Shown one piece after another: positions 51,468 to 60,964 of a DNA stretch of 64,000 nucleotides; position 1 is the first letter of the stretch, and each line of letters opens with the position of its first letter. The stretch covers positions 186,001 to 250,000 of the forward strand of contig NZ_CP107836.1 in assembly GCF_036346615.1 (NCBI RefSeq), written 5' to 3'. A program made the translations under genes and the position numbers. Below the pieces are notes generated by a model. The model was not told where the DNA came from, did not search any database, and worked only from the letters and a program-made list of their open reading frames with translations. This DNA comes from Streptomyces sp. NBC_00523 (lineage in GTDB: Bacteria; Actinomycetota; Actinomycetes; Streptomycetales; Streptomycetaceae).

Positions 51468-52208
51468 ATGAGCATGTCCGCACCCACCCGCGTCGCTCTC
51501 GTCACCGGCGGCTCGGGCGGCATCGGCCGCGCCACGGCGGAGAGGCTGGCCAAGGACGGCGTCTCGGTCGCCGTCCACTACGCCGGCAACCGGACCAAGG
51601 CGGAGGAGACCGTCACGGCCATCACCGCGTCCGGCGGCCGTGCGCTCGCTGTGGGCGGCGATGTCGCCGACGAGAACGCAATGCGTACCGCCTTCGAGAC
51701 CGTGGAGTCCGCGTTCGGCGGCATCGACGTCGTGGTGAACACGGCCGGCATCATGGTCCTCGCCCCGATCGCGACCCTGGACCTCGACGACCTGGACCGC
51801 ATGCACCGCACCAACATCCGCGGCACGTTCGTCGTCAGCCAGCAGGCCGCGCGAAGCCTGCGCCCCGGCGGCGCGATCATCAACTTCTCCACGTCCGTGG
51901 TCCGCACCCAGTTTCCCCAGTACGGCGCCTACGTCGCCAGCAAGGCCGCCGTCGAGGCCATGACCCTCGTCCTCGCCAGGGAGCTGCGCGGCCGCGACAT
52001 CACGGTCAACGCCGTGGCCCCCGGTCCCACCGCCACCCCGCTCTTCCTCCAGGGCAAGGACGAGGAGACCATCGACAAACTCGCCAAGGCGGCCCCGCTG
52101 GAGCGTCTCGGCAAGCCGGAGGACATCGCCGAGACCGTCGCCTTCCTCGCCGGCCCCGCCCGCTGGGTCAACGGCCAGGTCATCTACACCAACGGCGGCC
52201 TCGCCTAA
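51468..52208 (+). CDS. SDR-family oxidoreductase (3-ketoacyl-ACP reductase-like)
   Basis: A 246-residue short-chain dehydrogenase. The cofactor motif is TGGSGGIGRAT (TGxxxGIG), NTAG (in VVNTAGIMVL) follows, the catalytic Ser is in INFSTSVV and the YxxxK motif is YGAYVASKAA. The fingerprint residues HYAGNRTKAEE after strand 2 suggest NADP(H). It reduces or oxidises a small carbonyl/alcohol substrate; identity unknown. Good ribosome binding site (GCGAGGAGA). It is first of an SDR-SDR unit under the dyad at 51396. Confidence 0.92.
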   Translation: MSMSAPTRVALVTGGSGGIGRATAERLAKDGVSVAVHYAGNRTKAEETVTAITASGGRALAVGGDVADENAMRTAFETVESAFGGIDVVVNTAGIMVLAPIATLDLDDLDRMHRTNIRGTFVVSQQAARSLRPGGAIINFSTSVVRTQFPQYGAYVASKAAVEAMTLVLARELRGRDITVNAVAPGPTATPLFLQGKDEETIDKLAKAAPLERLGKPEDIAETVAFLAGPARWVNGQVIYTNGGLA

Positions 52209-52244
52209 CCCGGCCGCAGTCACCCCCCACCCGAAAGGTCCCCC

Positions 52245-53144
52245 ATGTCCTCCACAGGCAATGTCGTCGTCATCACGGGCGCTTCCAGCGGTTTCGGCGC
52301 CCTCACCGCCCGGGCCCTGGCGGACGCCGGCCACACCGTGTACGCGGGCATGCGCAACACCGCGGGCCGCAACGCGCCGCAGGTCCAGGCCGCGGCCGAC
52401 TACGCCCGCGAGCACGGCGTCGATCTGCGCTCCATCGAGCTCGACGTGAACGCACAGGACTCCGTCGACGCGGCCGTCGCGCAGGTCGAGGCCGAGTCCG
52501 GCCGGATCGACGTGCTCATCCACAACGCCGGCCACATGGCCACCGGCCCCGCCGAGGCCTTCACCCCGGAGCAGTTCGCCGAGCTGTACGACGTCAACGT
52601 CCTCTCCACCCAGCGCGTGAACCGCGCCGCGCTGCCCGGCATGCGCAGCCGGGGCAAGGGGCTCGTGCTCTGGGTGTCCAGCAGCAGCGTCAAGGGCGGC
52701 ACTCCCCCGTATCTCGCCCCCTACTTCGCGGCCAAGGCCGCCATGGACTCCCTCGCCGTGTCCTACGCGGCCGAGCTGGCCCGCTGGGGCATCGAGACGA
52801 CGATCGTCGTACCCGGCTCGTTCACCAGCGGAACCAACCACTTCGCCCACTCGGGCCGCCCCTCGGACACCTCCGTCGAGGCCGAGTACGCGGCGAAGTA
52901 CCCCGGGCTCATGGACCAGGTCGCGGGCAAGCTGGCGGCCCTCGCCCCCGAGGGCGCGGATGCTTCCATGGTCTCCGACGAGATCGCGCGCATCGTCGCC
53001 CTGCCGGCGGGCGACCGGCCCTTCCGGGTACACGTCGACCCCGCGGACGACGGGTCGGAGGAGGTCTCGGACACCGCCGACCGCATCCGTGCCACGTTCC
53101 TCGAGCGGATCGGCCTCGCCGACCTGCTCAGCGGCGGACACTGA
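52245..53144 (+). CDS. SDR-family oxidoreductase
   Basis: A 299-residue short-chain dehydrogenase of the longer class: TGASSGFGALTARAL (TGxxxGxG), HNAGHMATGPAEAFTPEQFA (NAG), VSSSSVKGG (catalytic Ser) and YLAPYFAAKAAMDSLAV (YxxxK). It is 36 bases after the first SDR, with GAAAGG before the ATG, so the two are cotranscribed. A perfect 22-bp hairpin follows the stop at once. Confidence 0.92.
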   Translation: MSSTGNVVVITGASSGFGALTARALADAGHTVYAGMRNTAGRNAPQVQAAADYAREHGVDLRSIELDVNAQDSVDAAVAQVEAESGRIDVLIHNAGHMATGPAEAFTPEQFAELYDVNVLSTQRVNRAALPGMRSRGKGLVLWVSSSSVKGGTPPYLAPYFAAKAAMDSLAVSYAAELARWGIETTIVVPGSFTSGTNHFAHSGRPSDTSVEAEYAAKYPGLMDQVAGKLAALAPEGADASMVSDEIARIVALPAGDRPFRVHVDPADDGSEEVSDTADRIRATFLERIGLADLLSGGH

Positions 53145-53190
53145 CCGTACCGGTGGCGTACGGGCCCCGGCCCGTACGCCACCGGTACGG
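53145..53190 (+). terminator. perfect 22-bp hairpin terminator
   Basis: Arms 53145-53166 and 53169-53190 are perfectly complementary; the stem begins directly after the SDR stop codon. It separates the SDR pair from the TetR gene 40 bases further on. Confidence 0.8.
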
Positions 53191-53230
53191 TTCCCGGCGT
53201 CGTCACCCTTCACCAGATCAGGAGCATCCC

Positions 53231-53851
53231 GTGTCAGAGGCCGCGAAAATCCCGGCGAACCGAGGCCGCGGACGGCGACCCGCCGAGGAGGTGCGGGCGG
53301 AGGTCCTGCACACCGTCGGCGAACTGCTCCTGACGGAGGGGACGAGCCGCCTCACCTTCGAGCGCGTCGCGAAGGCGTCGGGCGCCAGCAAGACGACCCT
53401 CTACAAGTGGTGGCCGTCCATCGGCGCGCTCGCTCTCGACGGCTACTTCCATGCCGTCGAGGACACCCTCGCCTTCCCCGACACCGGGGACATCCGAGCC
53501 GACCTGCTCACGCAACTGCACGCCTTCGCCGAGGTGATGACCCGGACACCCGGCGGGCGCGTCCTCACCGAGCTCATCGGCGCCTCTCAGACCGATGCGC
53601 AACTGGCCGCCTCCTACCGCAGCCTGTACTCCGCCGAGCGCCGCAGGCTCGCGGGCGAGCGACTGCGGCAGGCCCAGGCGCAGGGGCAGATCCGGCCGGA
53701 CGTCGACGTGCAGGTCATGGTGGACCAGCTCTGGGGAGCCATCTACCACCGGCTCCTGATACCCGATGAGCCGGTCACCGAGGGCTTCGTCACCGCCCTG
53801 GTCGACAACCTCCTCCTCGGAGTCGCCGCCCGCCCCGCCTACGGCGCCTGA
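53231..53851 (+). CDS. TetR-family regulator
   Basis: A 206-residue regulator with RGRRPAEEVRAEVLHTVGEL, the HTH FERVAKASGASKTTLYKWWP and a TetR_C_11-like C-terminal domain (TRTPGGRVLTELIGASQTDA, LRQAQAQGQIRPDVDVQVMV). GTG 53231 follows TCAGGAGC. Its position suggests control of the upstream SDR pair, probably at the dyad 51396-51432, with low read-through past the hairpin. Confidence 0.9.
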   Translation: MSEAAKIPANRGRGRRPAEEVRAEVLHTVGELLLTEGTSRLTFERVAKASGASKTTLYKWWPSIGALALDGYFHAVEDTLAFPDTGDIRADLLTQLHAFAEVMTRTPGGRVLTELIGASQTDAQLAASYRSLYSAERRRLAGERLRQAQAQGQIRPDVDVQVMVDQLWGAIYHRLLIPDEPVTEGFVTALVDNLLLGVAARPAYGA

Positions 53852-53945
53852 GCCCGGCAGCTGACGGCCCGATCGTCCCTGCGTGGCCGGAGCGCCCGCC
53901 ACCCGTCGCAGGGACCCGATCGGGGCGCCTCTCCCCGGACATGAA

Positions 53946-53992
53946 GAACCGCAGGCCGGGGCGGGCGGCACGCCTGCCCCGGCCTGCGGTTC
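53946..53992. terminator. bidirectional 17-bp hairpin terminator
   Basis: GAACCGCAGGCCGGGGC (53946-53962) and its exact complement (53976-53992) flank a 13-base loop between the convergent TetR gene and the beta-helix gene. Confidence 0.8.
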
Positions 53993-54007
53993 ACCGGCTC
54001 TCAGGGA

Positions 54008-57000
54008 TCAGCTGAACTCGGCGACGACCGTGTGGTCCCCCGTCACCGTGATGCTGACCGTGTTTCCGGTCTGCGGCAGTCTCCTGCCGTCGACCGTCCA
54101 GCCGGTGAGGCGGAAACCGTGCGCGGGACGGGCGGTGGCGGTCACCGTGTCGCCCTTCTCATAGGTGTCCGGCTCGGTCGCGTTACCGCTGAGGGTCACC
54201 GTGCCGCCGCTCGCCGGCTCGGCGCTCGCCCTGACCTTCTGCTGCACCACGTTGATCACCATGATCCCGTACAGTTTCGCGGGACCGGCCGAGGTGGTGC
54301 CGTTGTAGCGCATCACGTTGACCGCGCTGACCTCGGCGTCCTTGCCCGCCTTGACGCTGTACCCGCCGTCGCCGAGGTTGTCCGTGCCGAGGTTGTGGGC
54401 GTGGACCTCACCGGATTCGACGACGAGGCCGTTGTGCATCCCGTAGCCGAAGACGTCGTTGACGGTCAGGCCGCGAGCGCCGTCGACGTGCACCAGGTCG
54501 GTGTTCTTGCGGGTGAAACCGTCGATGGTCTCCGGGAAGAGGTTGCTTCCCAGGCCCCAGTTCGGGATGCCGTAGCCGACCCGGGCCACGCCGTTGCCGT
54601 TGCTGAGCACTCCGTTGATGCTGCCGCCCCTGACCGCGCCCACGGTGACCCCCCGGTTGAGGAAGACGCCGTGCAGCTTGTGCACCACGAAGCCGTCGTT
54701 GCGCTCGGACGACATGTCCACTCCGTTCCACGCGTTGGTCAGGCTCACGTCGACGACGTAGCTGCCGCGCGCCTGGCCCCGGATGTCGTACGGGTAGGGG
54801 ACGTAGCCGGTGGCCGGGTTGTTCTCGGGGTGGAAGACCCGCAACCCGCGCACGCCCGCGCCGGTGCCGTCAAGGGTCACGGTGGCCGGGGCCTTCGCCG
54901 CGTCGGCGCTGTCACGTCCGGCGTGCGCGATCAGGACCGTACCGCCGCTGTTCTGGCTCTCGTCCCGGTTCGGGGAGGCGGACGCTCCGCGCAGCTCCAC
55001 CCCGGCCGGCACCCGGAGGCGGCCGTCGATCCGGTACCAGCCGGCCGGCAGGTAGACCAGTCCCCCGCCCCGGGCGCCCGCACGGTCCAGCACCTTCTGG
55101 ACCGACGCGGTGGCATCGGCCTTCGGCTGGTAGCCGACGCCATGGGGCGCGTTCTCCGCGACGTACAGCACCTCACGCCGGGGGTGCGGGTCGGCGGCCG
55201 GAGCCCGGTAGGCGGGCACGCTTCCGGGCATCCGGATCACGGTGGCGCTGGTGGGGCCGGTCAGCTTCGTGCCGGTGACCTTGACGTACCCCTCCACGGT
55301 GTTGCGGACCGAGGCCGTGCTGCCCTCCAGAGTGCTCTCGGCCAGCGTCATGCCCCAGCGGGAGTCGATGTCCTCCACGAGCAGGGCGGTGTCGGTACGC
55401 AGCACCCGGGTCCTGACGAAAGCTCCCGTGAACCTGGCCCGCTGCCCCTTCACGATGTGGATGCCGGTGCGGTAGTCGGACAGGGTGATGCGGGAGAACT
55501 GGTCCCACTCCAGGTCGCCCAGCACCAGTCCGGTGCCGTGGGCGCGGGTCCACTTGTCGAGCGCCGACCGCTTCGGCGGGTGGTACGCCGCCGGGGCGCC
55601 GGCCCAGTAGGCGTTGGAGAAGGTGATGTCGTCCCAGGTGCCCACGTCGGAACCGTTGTAGGCGACGGCTCCCTCGGACAGCACGGTGCCCTTGACGTCC
55701 TGGACGGTCGCCGACTCGTGCACCTGGCCCTGTACCGCGGGCCGGCCGCGCTCGTCGGTCATGGTGGAGACGCCGACGCCCTTGTACGAGTTGAGCATGG
55801 TCACGTGCTGGACCGTGCCCATCATGAAGTTCTCGTCGCTCGCCCATGCCGAGCCGGGGATCTCGAAGGTGTAGTTGTACGGCACCGGGCGGGCGGCGTC
55901 CTGGTGCGGGTAGTAGGTGGTCAGGCCCTGTACGGAGGCACTGCCGCCCACGCGGAACAGCACCGGCCCGTCCGCGCCCGCGGGCAGGTCGGCCCGGATC
56001 ACCGTGCCGTAGTCGCCCTTGCCGCGGTCGGGGTCGCGCCGGTCACCGCGCAGCGAGCAGAAGGCCGGGACCTCAACCGTGCCGGTGATCCGGTAGGTGC
56101 CCGCCGTCATCCAGACGGTGCCGCCGCCCGCGTCCTGGCAGTCGTAGAGTGCGGCCTGCACGGCTGCGGTGGCGTCCTTGCGCCCGGTCACGTCGGCGTG
56201 GTGGTCGCGGACGTCGAAGTCCGCCACGACCGGGCCGTCGGCCGGGTAGCGGGTGTCGGCCAGTACCGGGTGGCCGGTGACGGTACGGCGGTCGAACACC
56301 CTGAGGTCGGCGAGTTCGACGTCGGTCGCGCCCGCGGTGTACCCGTCGATCCTCAGCTGTACGTACCGTGCCCGGACCGCCGGGAAAGCGGTGGCGAAGA
56401 CGTCACCGGAACCGGTGCTGCCGGTGCGGCCGACCTCGGTGTAGCTCTTCCCGTCGCGCGAGACGCGGACGGTGTAGTCGGGCGAGAAGGCGCCACCCCA
56501 CACCGTCTTGACCTGCGACAGCCGACGGGTGGTGCCGAGGTCCACGGTGTAGGTCTCGCCGTCACCGTCGTCACCGCTCACCCACGCCGTACCCCGGTCG
56601 CCGTCGATAGCCGCGCCCGGGCTGGATCCGCCGGCGGTGGACGAGGCGGTCGCGGTGCCCTCGTGGGCCAGGTCCTTGTCGACCGTAGAGGCCCGGAAGG
56701 CGTCCAGGGCTGCCGCCAGCGTGTGGAAGGCGGCCCGTGCCTCCTGGTCGGTCACACCGGTCCCGGCGGCTACGGAGCGCGCCGCGTCCACCGCCTTGCG
56801 GAGCCGGTCCTTGGCGCCCGCGGGGAACTGGCCGTCGCGCACACCCTCCCGGGCGGCGGCGTGGGCGGTGGTGGCCTGGGCGATCAGCTGCTCCAGCCCG
56901 GTGGTCGGGTCGAGCTTGCTCTGCAGCGCGGTCACGGAGACCCGCGCCACCTTCAGTTCACCGGTGCCGCCCCCGGTGGTGATCCGGAAGTCGGAGCCGT

Positions 57001-57925
57001 TGGACCGGCTGGTGAGTATCGCGTCGTCCAGGAGGAAGGTGTGCGTCTTCCAGGTGTCCGAGTCCCCGTAGGTGAAGACCGGGGACTGCTTGAACATGTC
57101 CGGGATGGTCTCGCCCGGCGAGTCGTACTCGAGCTGCAGCGAACCGCTGCCGTGGTCGAAGTAGTCGATGCTGACGGCGACCGGCTCGTGGTTGCCGTAG
57201 AGGATCGTGTCGTCGACGTTCATGTAGAGGAAGCCGGTCTCGGCCCCGGGATTGCTCTGGTCGGTCCCCCAGAAGCCGCGGCCTGCCTCGACGCCCGTGA
57301 CAAGGTGGCCGTCGTTGTCGCCGGCTCGCGGGGAGATGCCGTGCGCGTCCACGGCGGCGCCGAGGTCCACGGACGGTCCCGAGGACACGCGCACCGAGGA
57401 GACCGTGACGTCGGCCGCGGTGTCACCGTCGACACCGGATATCCGCAGCTGCCTGCCGTCGGAGAACTCTGCAGGGACGACGAACGCCTCCGTCGTGAAC
57501 GCCCCCGTGTCGCGGAGCGCGACACGGCCGAGCTCCCGGTCGGCGCCGCGCGTCAGGCGCAGGGCGCCGCTGCCGGTGTCCAGGTAGGTGACGGCGACGG
57601 TCAGCCGGTCCGCCGTCACGGCGTCGGTGTACTCGGGGTCCAGGTCGAAGGCCAGGTGGCCGGTGCCGGCGGATACATCGGTGCGCCAGTACGGCGTGCC
57701 GTCCTGGTTGCCGGTCCGCAGGCCGTCCGCGTCGTCGCCGGCGGTGGCGGTCAGGCCGAGGGTGAAGGGGTCGGGGCCGAGGTCGGCCCCGACGCCGAGC
57801 GGGTAGAGCTGCGGGGCGGCGGCCCGGGCCGGCGCCGAGACCGGCAGCAGGAGCGCGAGGGTGGCGAGCAGGGCGATGACCGGCGCGCGCAGCAGCGCCG
57901 CGAGTCTGGTGCGTACAGGTGGCAC
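54008..57925 (-). CDS. large secreted protein: discoidin-type domain and tandem pectate-lyase-like beta-helices
   Basis: A 1305-residue exported protein with signal peptide VIALLATLALLLPVSAPARA. Residues about 35-330 form two jelly-roll-like modules of similar design (YPLGVGADLGPDPFTLGLTA; DLGAAVDAHGISPRAGDNDG). Residues about 335-420 are a helical FIVAR-like linker (RLRKAVDAARSVAAGTGVTD). Residues about 425-560 are an F5/8 type C (discoidin) domain (AIDGDRGTAWVSGDDGDGET, VKTVWGGAF, VQLRIDGY). Two pectate-lyase-3-type right-handed beta-helices follow, opened by ADFDVRDHHADVTGRKDATA and by YQPKADATASVQKVLDRAG. The last 70 residues are a bacterial-repeat domain (TYEKGDTVTATARPAHGFRL). It probably cleaves or binds a polysaccharide outside the cell. 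It is the last gene on this strand of a sugar ABC locus. Confidence 0.85.
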   Translation of the reverse strand: MPPVRTRLAALLRAPVIALLATLALLLPVSAPARAAAPQLYPLGVGADLGPDPFTLGLTATAGDDADGLRTGNQDGTPYWRTDVSAGTGHLAFDLDPEYTDAVTADRLTVAVTYLDTGSGALRLTRGADRELGRVALRDTGAFTTEAFVVPAEFSDGRQLRISGVDGDTAADVTVSSVRVSSGPSVDLGAAVDAHGISPRAGDNDGHLVTGVEAGRGFWGTDQSNPGAETGFLYMNVDDTILYGNHEPVAVSIDYFDHGSGSLQLEYDSPGETIPDMFKQSPVFTYGDSDTWKTHTFLLDDAILTSRSNGSDFRITTGGGTGELKVARVSVTALQSKLDPTTGLEQLIAQATTAHAAAREGVRDGQFPAGAKDRLRKAVDAARSVAAGTGVTDQEARAAFHTLAAALDAFRASTVDKDLAHEGTATASSTAGGSSPGAAIDGDRGTAWVSGDDGDGETYTVDLGTTRRLSQVKTVWGGAFSPDYTVRVSRDGKSYTEVGRTGSTGSGDVFATAFPAVRARYVQLRIDGYTAGATDVELADLRVFDRRTVTGHPVLADTRYPADGPVVADFDVRDHHADVTGRKDATAAVQAALYDCQDAGGGTVWMTAGTYRITGTVEVPAFCSLRGDRRDPDRGKGDYGTVIRADLPAGADGPVLFRVGGSASVQGLTTYYPHQDAARPVPYNYTFEIPGSAWASDENFMMGTVQHVTMLNSYKGVGVSTMTDERGRPAVQGQVHESATVQDVKGTVLSEGAVAYNGSDVGTWDDITFSNAYWAGAPAAYHPPKRSALDKWTRAHGTGLVLGDLEWDQFSRITLSDYRTGIHIVKGQRARFTGAFVRTRVLRTDTALLVEDIDSRWGMTLAESTLEGSTASVRNTVEGYVKVTGTKLTGPTSATVIRMPGSVPAYRAPAADPHPRREVLYVAENAPHGVGYQPKADATASVQKVLDRAGARGGGLVYLPAGWYRIDGRLRVPAGVELRGASASPNRDESQNSGGTVLIAHAGRDSADAAKAPATVTLDGTGAGVRGLRVFHPENNPATGYVPYPYDIRGQARGSYVVDVSLTNAWNGVDMSSERNDGFVVHKLHGVFLNRGVTVGAVRGGSINGVLSNGNGVARVGYGIPNWGLGSNLFPETIDGFTRKNTDLVHVDGARGLTVNDVFGYGMHNGLVVESGEVHAHNLGTDNLGDGGYSVKAGKDAEVSAVNVMRYNGTTSAGPAKLYGIMVINVVQQKVRASAEPASGGTVTLSGNATEPDTYEKGDTVTATARPAHGFRLTGWTVDGRRLPQTGNTVSITVTGDHTVVAEFS

Positions 57926-58198
57926 GGACTACCTCCGAAGATCACGGTCGGACGTGTGGATCAGGGGTCGTGCGGGAGCGGCGCCCGTCGGCTGGCCAGG
58001 CGCGGGCCGCGCGGCTCGCGCCCTCGGGCGGGAGCCGCGCGGCCGGTGCCGGGCAGGACCGGGTCCTGCCGGGCCGGGGCACTGTTCCCGGGGCCACGGC
58101 GGGACCGCCTCAGGGGCGGTGGTGCCGGTCCACCGGGTTCCGGGCGGGCCGGTCGCGGCGGATTCGGTGTGCGGGGTGGACCGGACCGGATGTGGCCG
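57926..58198. other. hairpin-rich spacer
   Basis: No gene. GGCCGCGCGGCTC (58005-58017) pairs with GAGCCGCGCGGCC (58032-58044), and GGCAGGACC/GGTCCTGCC follows near 58051-58070. Together with the terminator at 58199 these separate the beta-helix gene from the upstream operon. Confidence 0.5.
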
Positions 58199-58237
58199 CT
58201 CCGCGGTACGCCGGGCCGGGCCCGGCGTACCGCGGAG
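58199..58237 (-). terminator. perfect 19-bp hairpin terminator
   Basis: 58199-58217 and 58219-58237 are perfect complementary arms placed right at the end of the epimerase gene. Confidence 0.75.
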
Positions 58238-58239
58238 TG

Positions 58240-59091
58240 TCAGGCGGCGCCCCCCGTGGTGCGCCAGGTGCGGTGGGGGGTGAACCCCAGGAGTTCCGTG
58301 CAGCCGGTGGTGTCGAACAGGGTGCGGTGACCGCTGATCGACGCGGGGACCGGTACCCCCGGGTGGTGGGCGGCCATCAGTTCCGCGGTCGGCAGGGTGG
58401 AGGTGGTGTCCGCCGCGCTGACGTTGATGACCCGGCTGCCGCGGGTGTCGCCCTCGACGGCCAGCCGGATCGCCCGCACCGCGTCCAGGGTGTGCAGCCA
58501 GCCCCACAGGTGGAGGCGCTGGGACGCCGCGTCTTCGGCGCACTCGGCGACGAAGGCGTCGAGCCGTGCGCCGTCGCCGGTGAACGGGAAGCGCATGCAC
58601 ACGGAGTCGATGCCGAAGCGCCGGTGCGCCACGCCCGCGATCTCCTCCAGCACCACTTTGGACAGCCCGTAGGGGTCGCGGACCAGGTTGGGGTGGGCCT
58701 CGTCCATGGGCACGTACACCGGTGAGACGGAGACCGGGGACCAGGCCAGCCCGGTCGCCGCCATGCTGGAGGCGGCCACGACGCGGCGTACCCCGGCGTT
58801 CCCCGCTTCCTGGAAGACGCGGTGCGCGGCATGGACGTTGGCGGCGAACATGGCGCTGGGGTCGTCCACGTTGGGATGCGGGATCGCCCCCAGGTGGACC
58901 ACCGCCTCCACGCCGTCCATGGCGCGGCGCACGAGGCCGGGGTCCTGGAGGTCGCCGACGTGCACCCGGTGGGCGTCGGGCGCCTCCACGGGCAGCAGGT
59001 CGGTCAGGACGAGTTCGTGCCCGGCCGCGAGCAGTTCCTCCGTGACGCGCCCGCCGATGTGGCCGGCGGCGCCGGTGACCAGAACGCGCAT
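58240..59091 (-). CDS. NAD-dependent epimerase/dehydratase (uronate dehydrogenase-like)
   Basis: A 283-residue extended SDR. The NAD-binding motif is TGAAGHIGGRV (GxxGxxG), with LTDLLP after strand 2 and VVHLGAIPHP. The active site is ASSMAATG (Ser) and YGLSKVVLEE (YxxxK). Its size, the HLGA motif and gene context resemble hexuronate dehydrogenases and sugar epimerases. It starts one base into the permease stop, so it belongs to the ABC operon and should act on the imported sugar. Confidence 0.88.
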   Translation of the reverse strand: MRVLVTGAAGHIGGRVTEELLAAGHELVLTDLLPVEAPDAHRVHVGDLQDPGLVRRAMDGVEAVVHLGAIPHPNVDDPSAMFAANVHAAHRVFQEAGNAGVRRVVAASSMAATGLAWSPVSVSPVYVPMDEAHPNLVRDPYGLSKVVLEEIAGVAHRRFGIDSVCMRFPFTGDGARLDAFVAECAEDAASQRLHLWGWLHTLDAVRAIRLAVEGDTRGSRVINVSAADTTSTLPTAELMAAHHPGVPVPASISGHRTLFDTTGCTELLGFTPHRTWRTTGGAA

Positions 59092-59963
59092 CAGCCCTTC
59101 ACCGCCCCGACCAGCCCGTTGACGAAGTAGCGCTGCAGGCAGAGGAACAGGGCGATGACCGGGATGACGACGATGAGCGCGCCGGCCATGAGGTTGTTGT
59201 AGTGGGGCACGTTCTGGGACGCCAGGGTCTGCAGGCCGAGCGGCAGGGTGAAGGTGCTTTCGTCGTTGAGCGAGACGCGGGTCAGCAAGTATTCGTTCCA
59301 GGTCGGGATCGCGGTGATCAGGGCCACCGTGATCAGGGCGGGCCGGGTCAGCGGTAGGTAGATGCGGGTGAAGATGCGGAACTCGTTGGCTCCGTCCACC
59401 CGAGCGGACTCCCTCAGCTCCTTCGGCACGGCGCTGAAGGCACCGGTCATGAGCAGTACGGAGAGCGGGGCACCGCCGTTGACAAAGGGCAGTACGAGCC
59501 CCATATGGGTGCCGAGGATGCCGAGCTTGTTCTCCAGGAGGACGATCGGCAGCATCACCGTGACACCGGGCACGAAGAGCAGCGCCACGAAGAGCTTCTG
59601 CAGCGCGCCGCGGCCGGGGAAGTCCAGCACCGCGAAGGCGTAGCCGGCGGACGCGTAGACCACCAGGGTCAGCACCACGGTGAGGAGGGTGACCGAGAGG
59701 CTGTTCAGGAAGTAGCTGAAGAAGTGCAGCTGGTTCCAGGTGTCGGCGAGTGTCTGGAAGGTGGGGTGGTCCGGGATCAGGTGGCCGGAGCGGATCACCT
59801 CCACCTGGTCCTTGAAGGCCGCGGAGACCATCCAGAGGAAGGGGTAGACGCTGATCACGCCGTAGAGGGCGAGCAGTCCGCCGACCAGGACCCGTGCGCC
59901 GATCCTGCGGGCGCGGACGGGCCCGCTGGGGCCGGACCGCGAGGGGAGGGAAATCGTTGTCAT
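59091..59963 (-). CDS. carbohydrate ABC transporter permease (MalG-like)
   Basis: A 290-residue inner-membrane subunit with six helices. The EAA-type loop that contacts the ATPase reads ELRESARVDGANEFRIFTRI followed by YLPLTRPALITV. N-terminal LLALYGVISVYPFLWMVSAA and C-terminal IPVIALFLCLQRYFVNGLVG are typical of MalG. It overlaps the upstream permease by 4 bases. No ATPase gene is present here, so a shared MsiK-type ATPase is expected, as for most Streptomyces sugar importers. Confidence 0.93.
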   Translation of the reverse strand: MTTISLPSRSGPSGPVRARRIGARVLVGGLLALYGVISVYPFLWMVSAAFKDQVEVIRSGHLIPDHPTFQTLADTWNQLHFFSYFLNSLSVTLLTVVLTLVVYASAGYAFAVLDFPGRGALQKLFVALLFVPGVTVMLPIVLLENKLGILGTHMGLVLPFVNGGAPLSVLLMTGAFSAVPKELRESARVDGANEFRIFTRIYLPLTRPALITVALITAIPTWNEYLLTRVSLNDESTFTLPLGLQTLASQNVPHYNNLMAGALIVVIPVIALFLCLQRYFVNGLVGAVKG

Positions 59964-60964
59964 GTTTTGCTCCGCATGACTCGCAGGTTGATCAGCGCGA
60001 TGACCAGCGCGGCGGCGAACAGCAGCCAGCCGAGGGCACTGGCGAGCCCGAGGGTCGGCGCGAGGTCCTTGAGGAAGGCGAGCCGGTACGCCTCGAGGCC
60101 CAGCACGTTCGTGTGGTCACCGGGACCGCCGTTGGTCATCACCAGGAAGGTCTGGAAGCCCTGCAGCGAGTCGCGCAGGTTCAGCAGCACTACGACCGCG
60201 GTGATCGGCCTGACCAGCGGCCACACCACCGACGTGTTGGTGCGCCACCAGCCGGCGCCGTCCAGTTGCGCCGCTTCCAGCACGCTGCGGTCGACGCCTT
60301 GGAGCCCTGTCAGGTAGAGCAGCATCGCGACCGGGACGGCGCTCCATACGGTGACCACGATCATGGTGGGCAGTGCCGTGTCGGGGTTGCCCAGCCAGCC
60401 CTGCGGCTGGGCGAGGGAGCCCATCCCGAGGGCGGAGAGCACGCTGTTGATCGCACCGTCGGGCTGCAGGATGTACTGCCAGGCGAAGAAGACCGCGATG
60501 CCGCTGGTCACGTACGGCACGAAGTAGACGGACCGGAGCAGGCCCTGCATGCGCCTGGCCGAGTTGAGCAGGATGGCGAGCGGGAAGGACACCAGCACGG
60601 TCAGCAGGGGCACGGCGAGCATCACGTACAGCGTGTGGACCGCCGCGTTCTCCAGCCGGGGGGCGTACGCCGGGTCCTGCCAGAGCAGGTCCTTGTAGTT
60701 CTGCAGGCCCACCCAGTCCCAGTGGGGTGCGAAGCCGTTCCAGCGGGCGAAGCTCAGCAGGAAGCCGTAGCCGACGGTGTAGAGCCCCATGACCGCGAAG
60801 AGGATCACGGCGGGCGCCACGAACAGATAACCGGAGACCGCTTCGTACGTGCGGTGGCGCGGCTTGCGCCGGGCCGGAGCGGGGGCGTCACCCGGCCGGG
60901 GTTCGGCACCCCGGCCGGGGTCGGCCGCGGTTGTCGCAGGGGCGGTGTGGGGTGCGGTGCTCAC
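59960..60964 (-). CDS. carbohydrate ABC transporter permease (MalF-like)
   Basis: A 334-residue permease with six helices. Conserved parts are GYLFVAPAVILFAVMGLYTV at the N-terminus, YFVPYVTSGIAVFFAWQYIL, and the EAA-type loop LLYLTGLQGVDRSVLEAAQL with DGAGWWRTNTSVVWPLVRP. It forms the membrane channel with the MalG-like protein. Its start overlaps the binding-protein stop. Confidence 0.93.
   Translation of the reverse strand: MSTAPHTAPATTAADPGRGAEPRPGDAPAPARRKPRHRTYEAVSGYLFVAPAVILFAVMGLYTVGYGFLLSFARWNGFAPHWDWVGLQNYKDLLWQDPAYAPRLENAAVHTLYVMLAVPLLTVLVSFPLAILLNSARRMQGLLRSVYFVPYVTSGIAVFFAWQYILQPDGAINSVLSALGMGSLAQPQGWLGNPDTALPTMIVVTVWSAVPVAMLLYLTGLQGVDRSVLEAAQLDGAGWWRTNTSVVWPLVRPITAVVVLLNLRDSLQGFQTFLVMTNGGPGDHTNVLGLEAYRLAFLKDLAPTLGLASALGWLLFAAALVIALINLRVMRSKT

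Noticed and set aside
51405..53213. 602-codon minus-strand frame
   Set aside because: Runs antisense to both SDR genes, which carry all catalytic motifs; the minus translation has none.
58005..58070. small structured RNA between 57926 and 58198
   Set aside because: Several hairpins exist, but they are simple GC-rich inverted repeats near a terminator, with no promoter or conserved core visible.
54032..58330. 1432-codon open frame on the plus strand
   Set aside because: It is the antisense shadow of the beta-helix gene at 54008-57925: composition is Val/Gly/Arg-rich without domains, while the minus strand has a signal peptide and recognisable domains.
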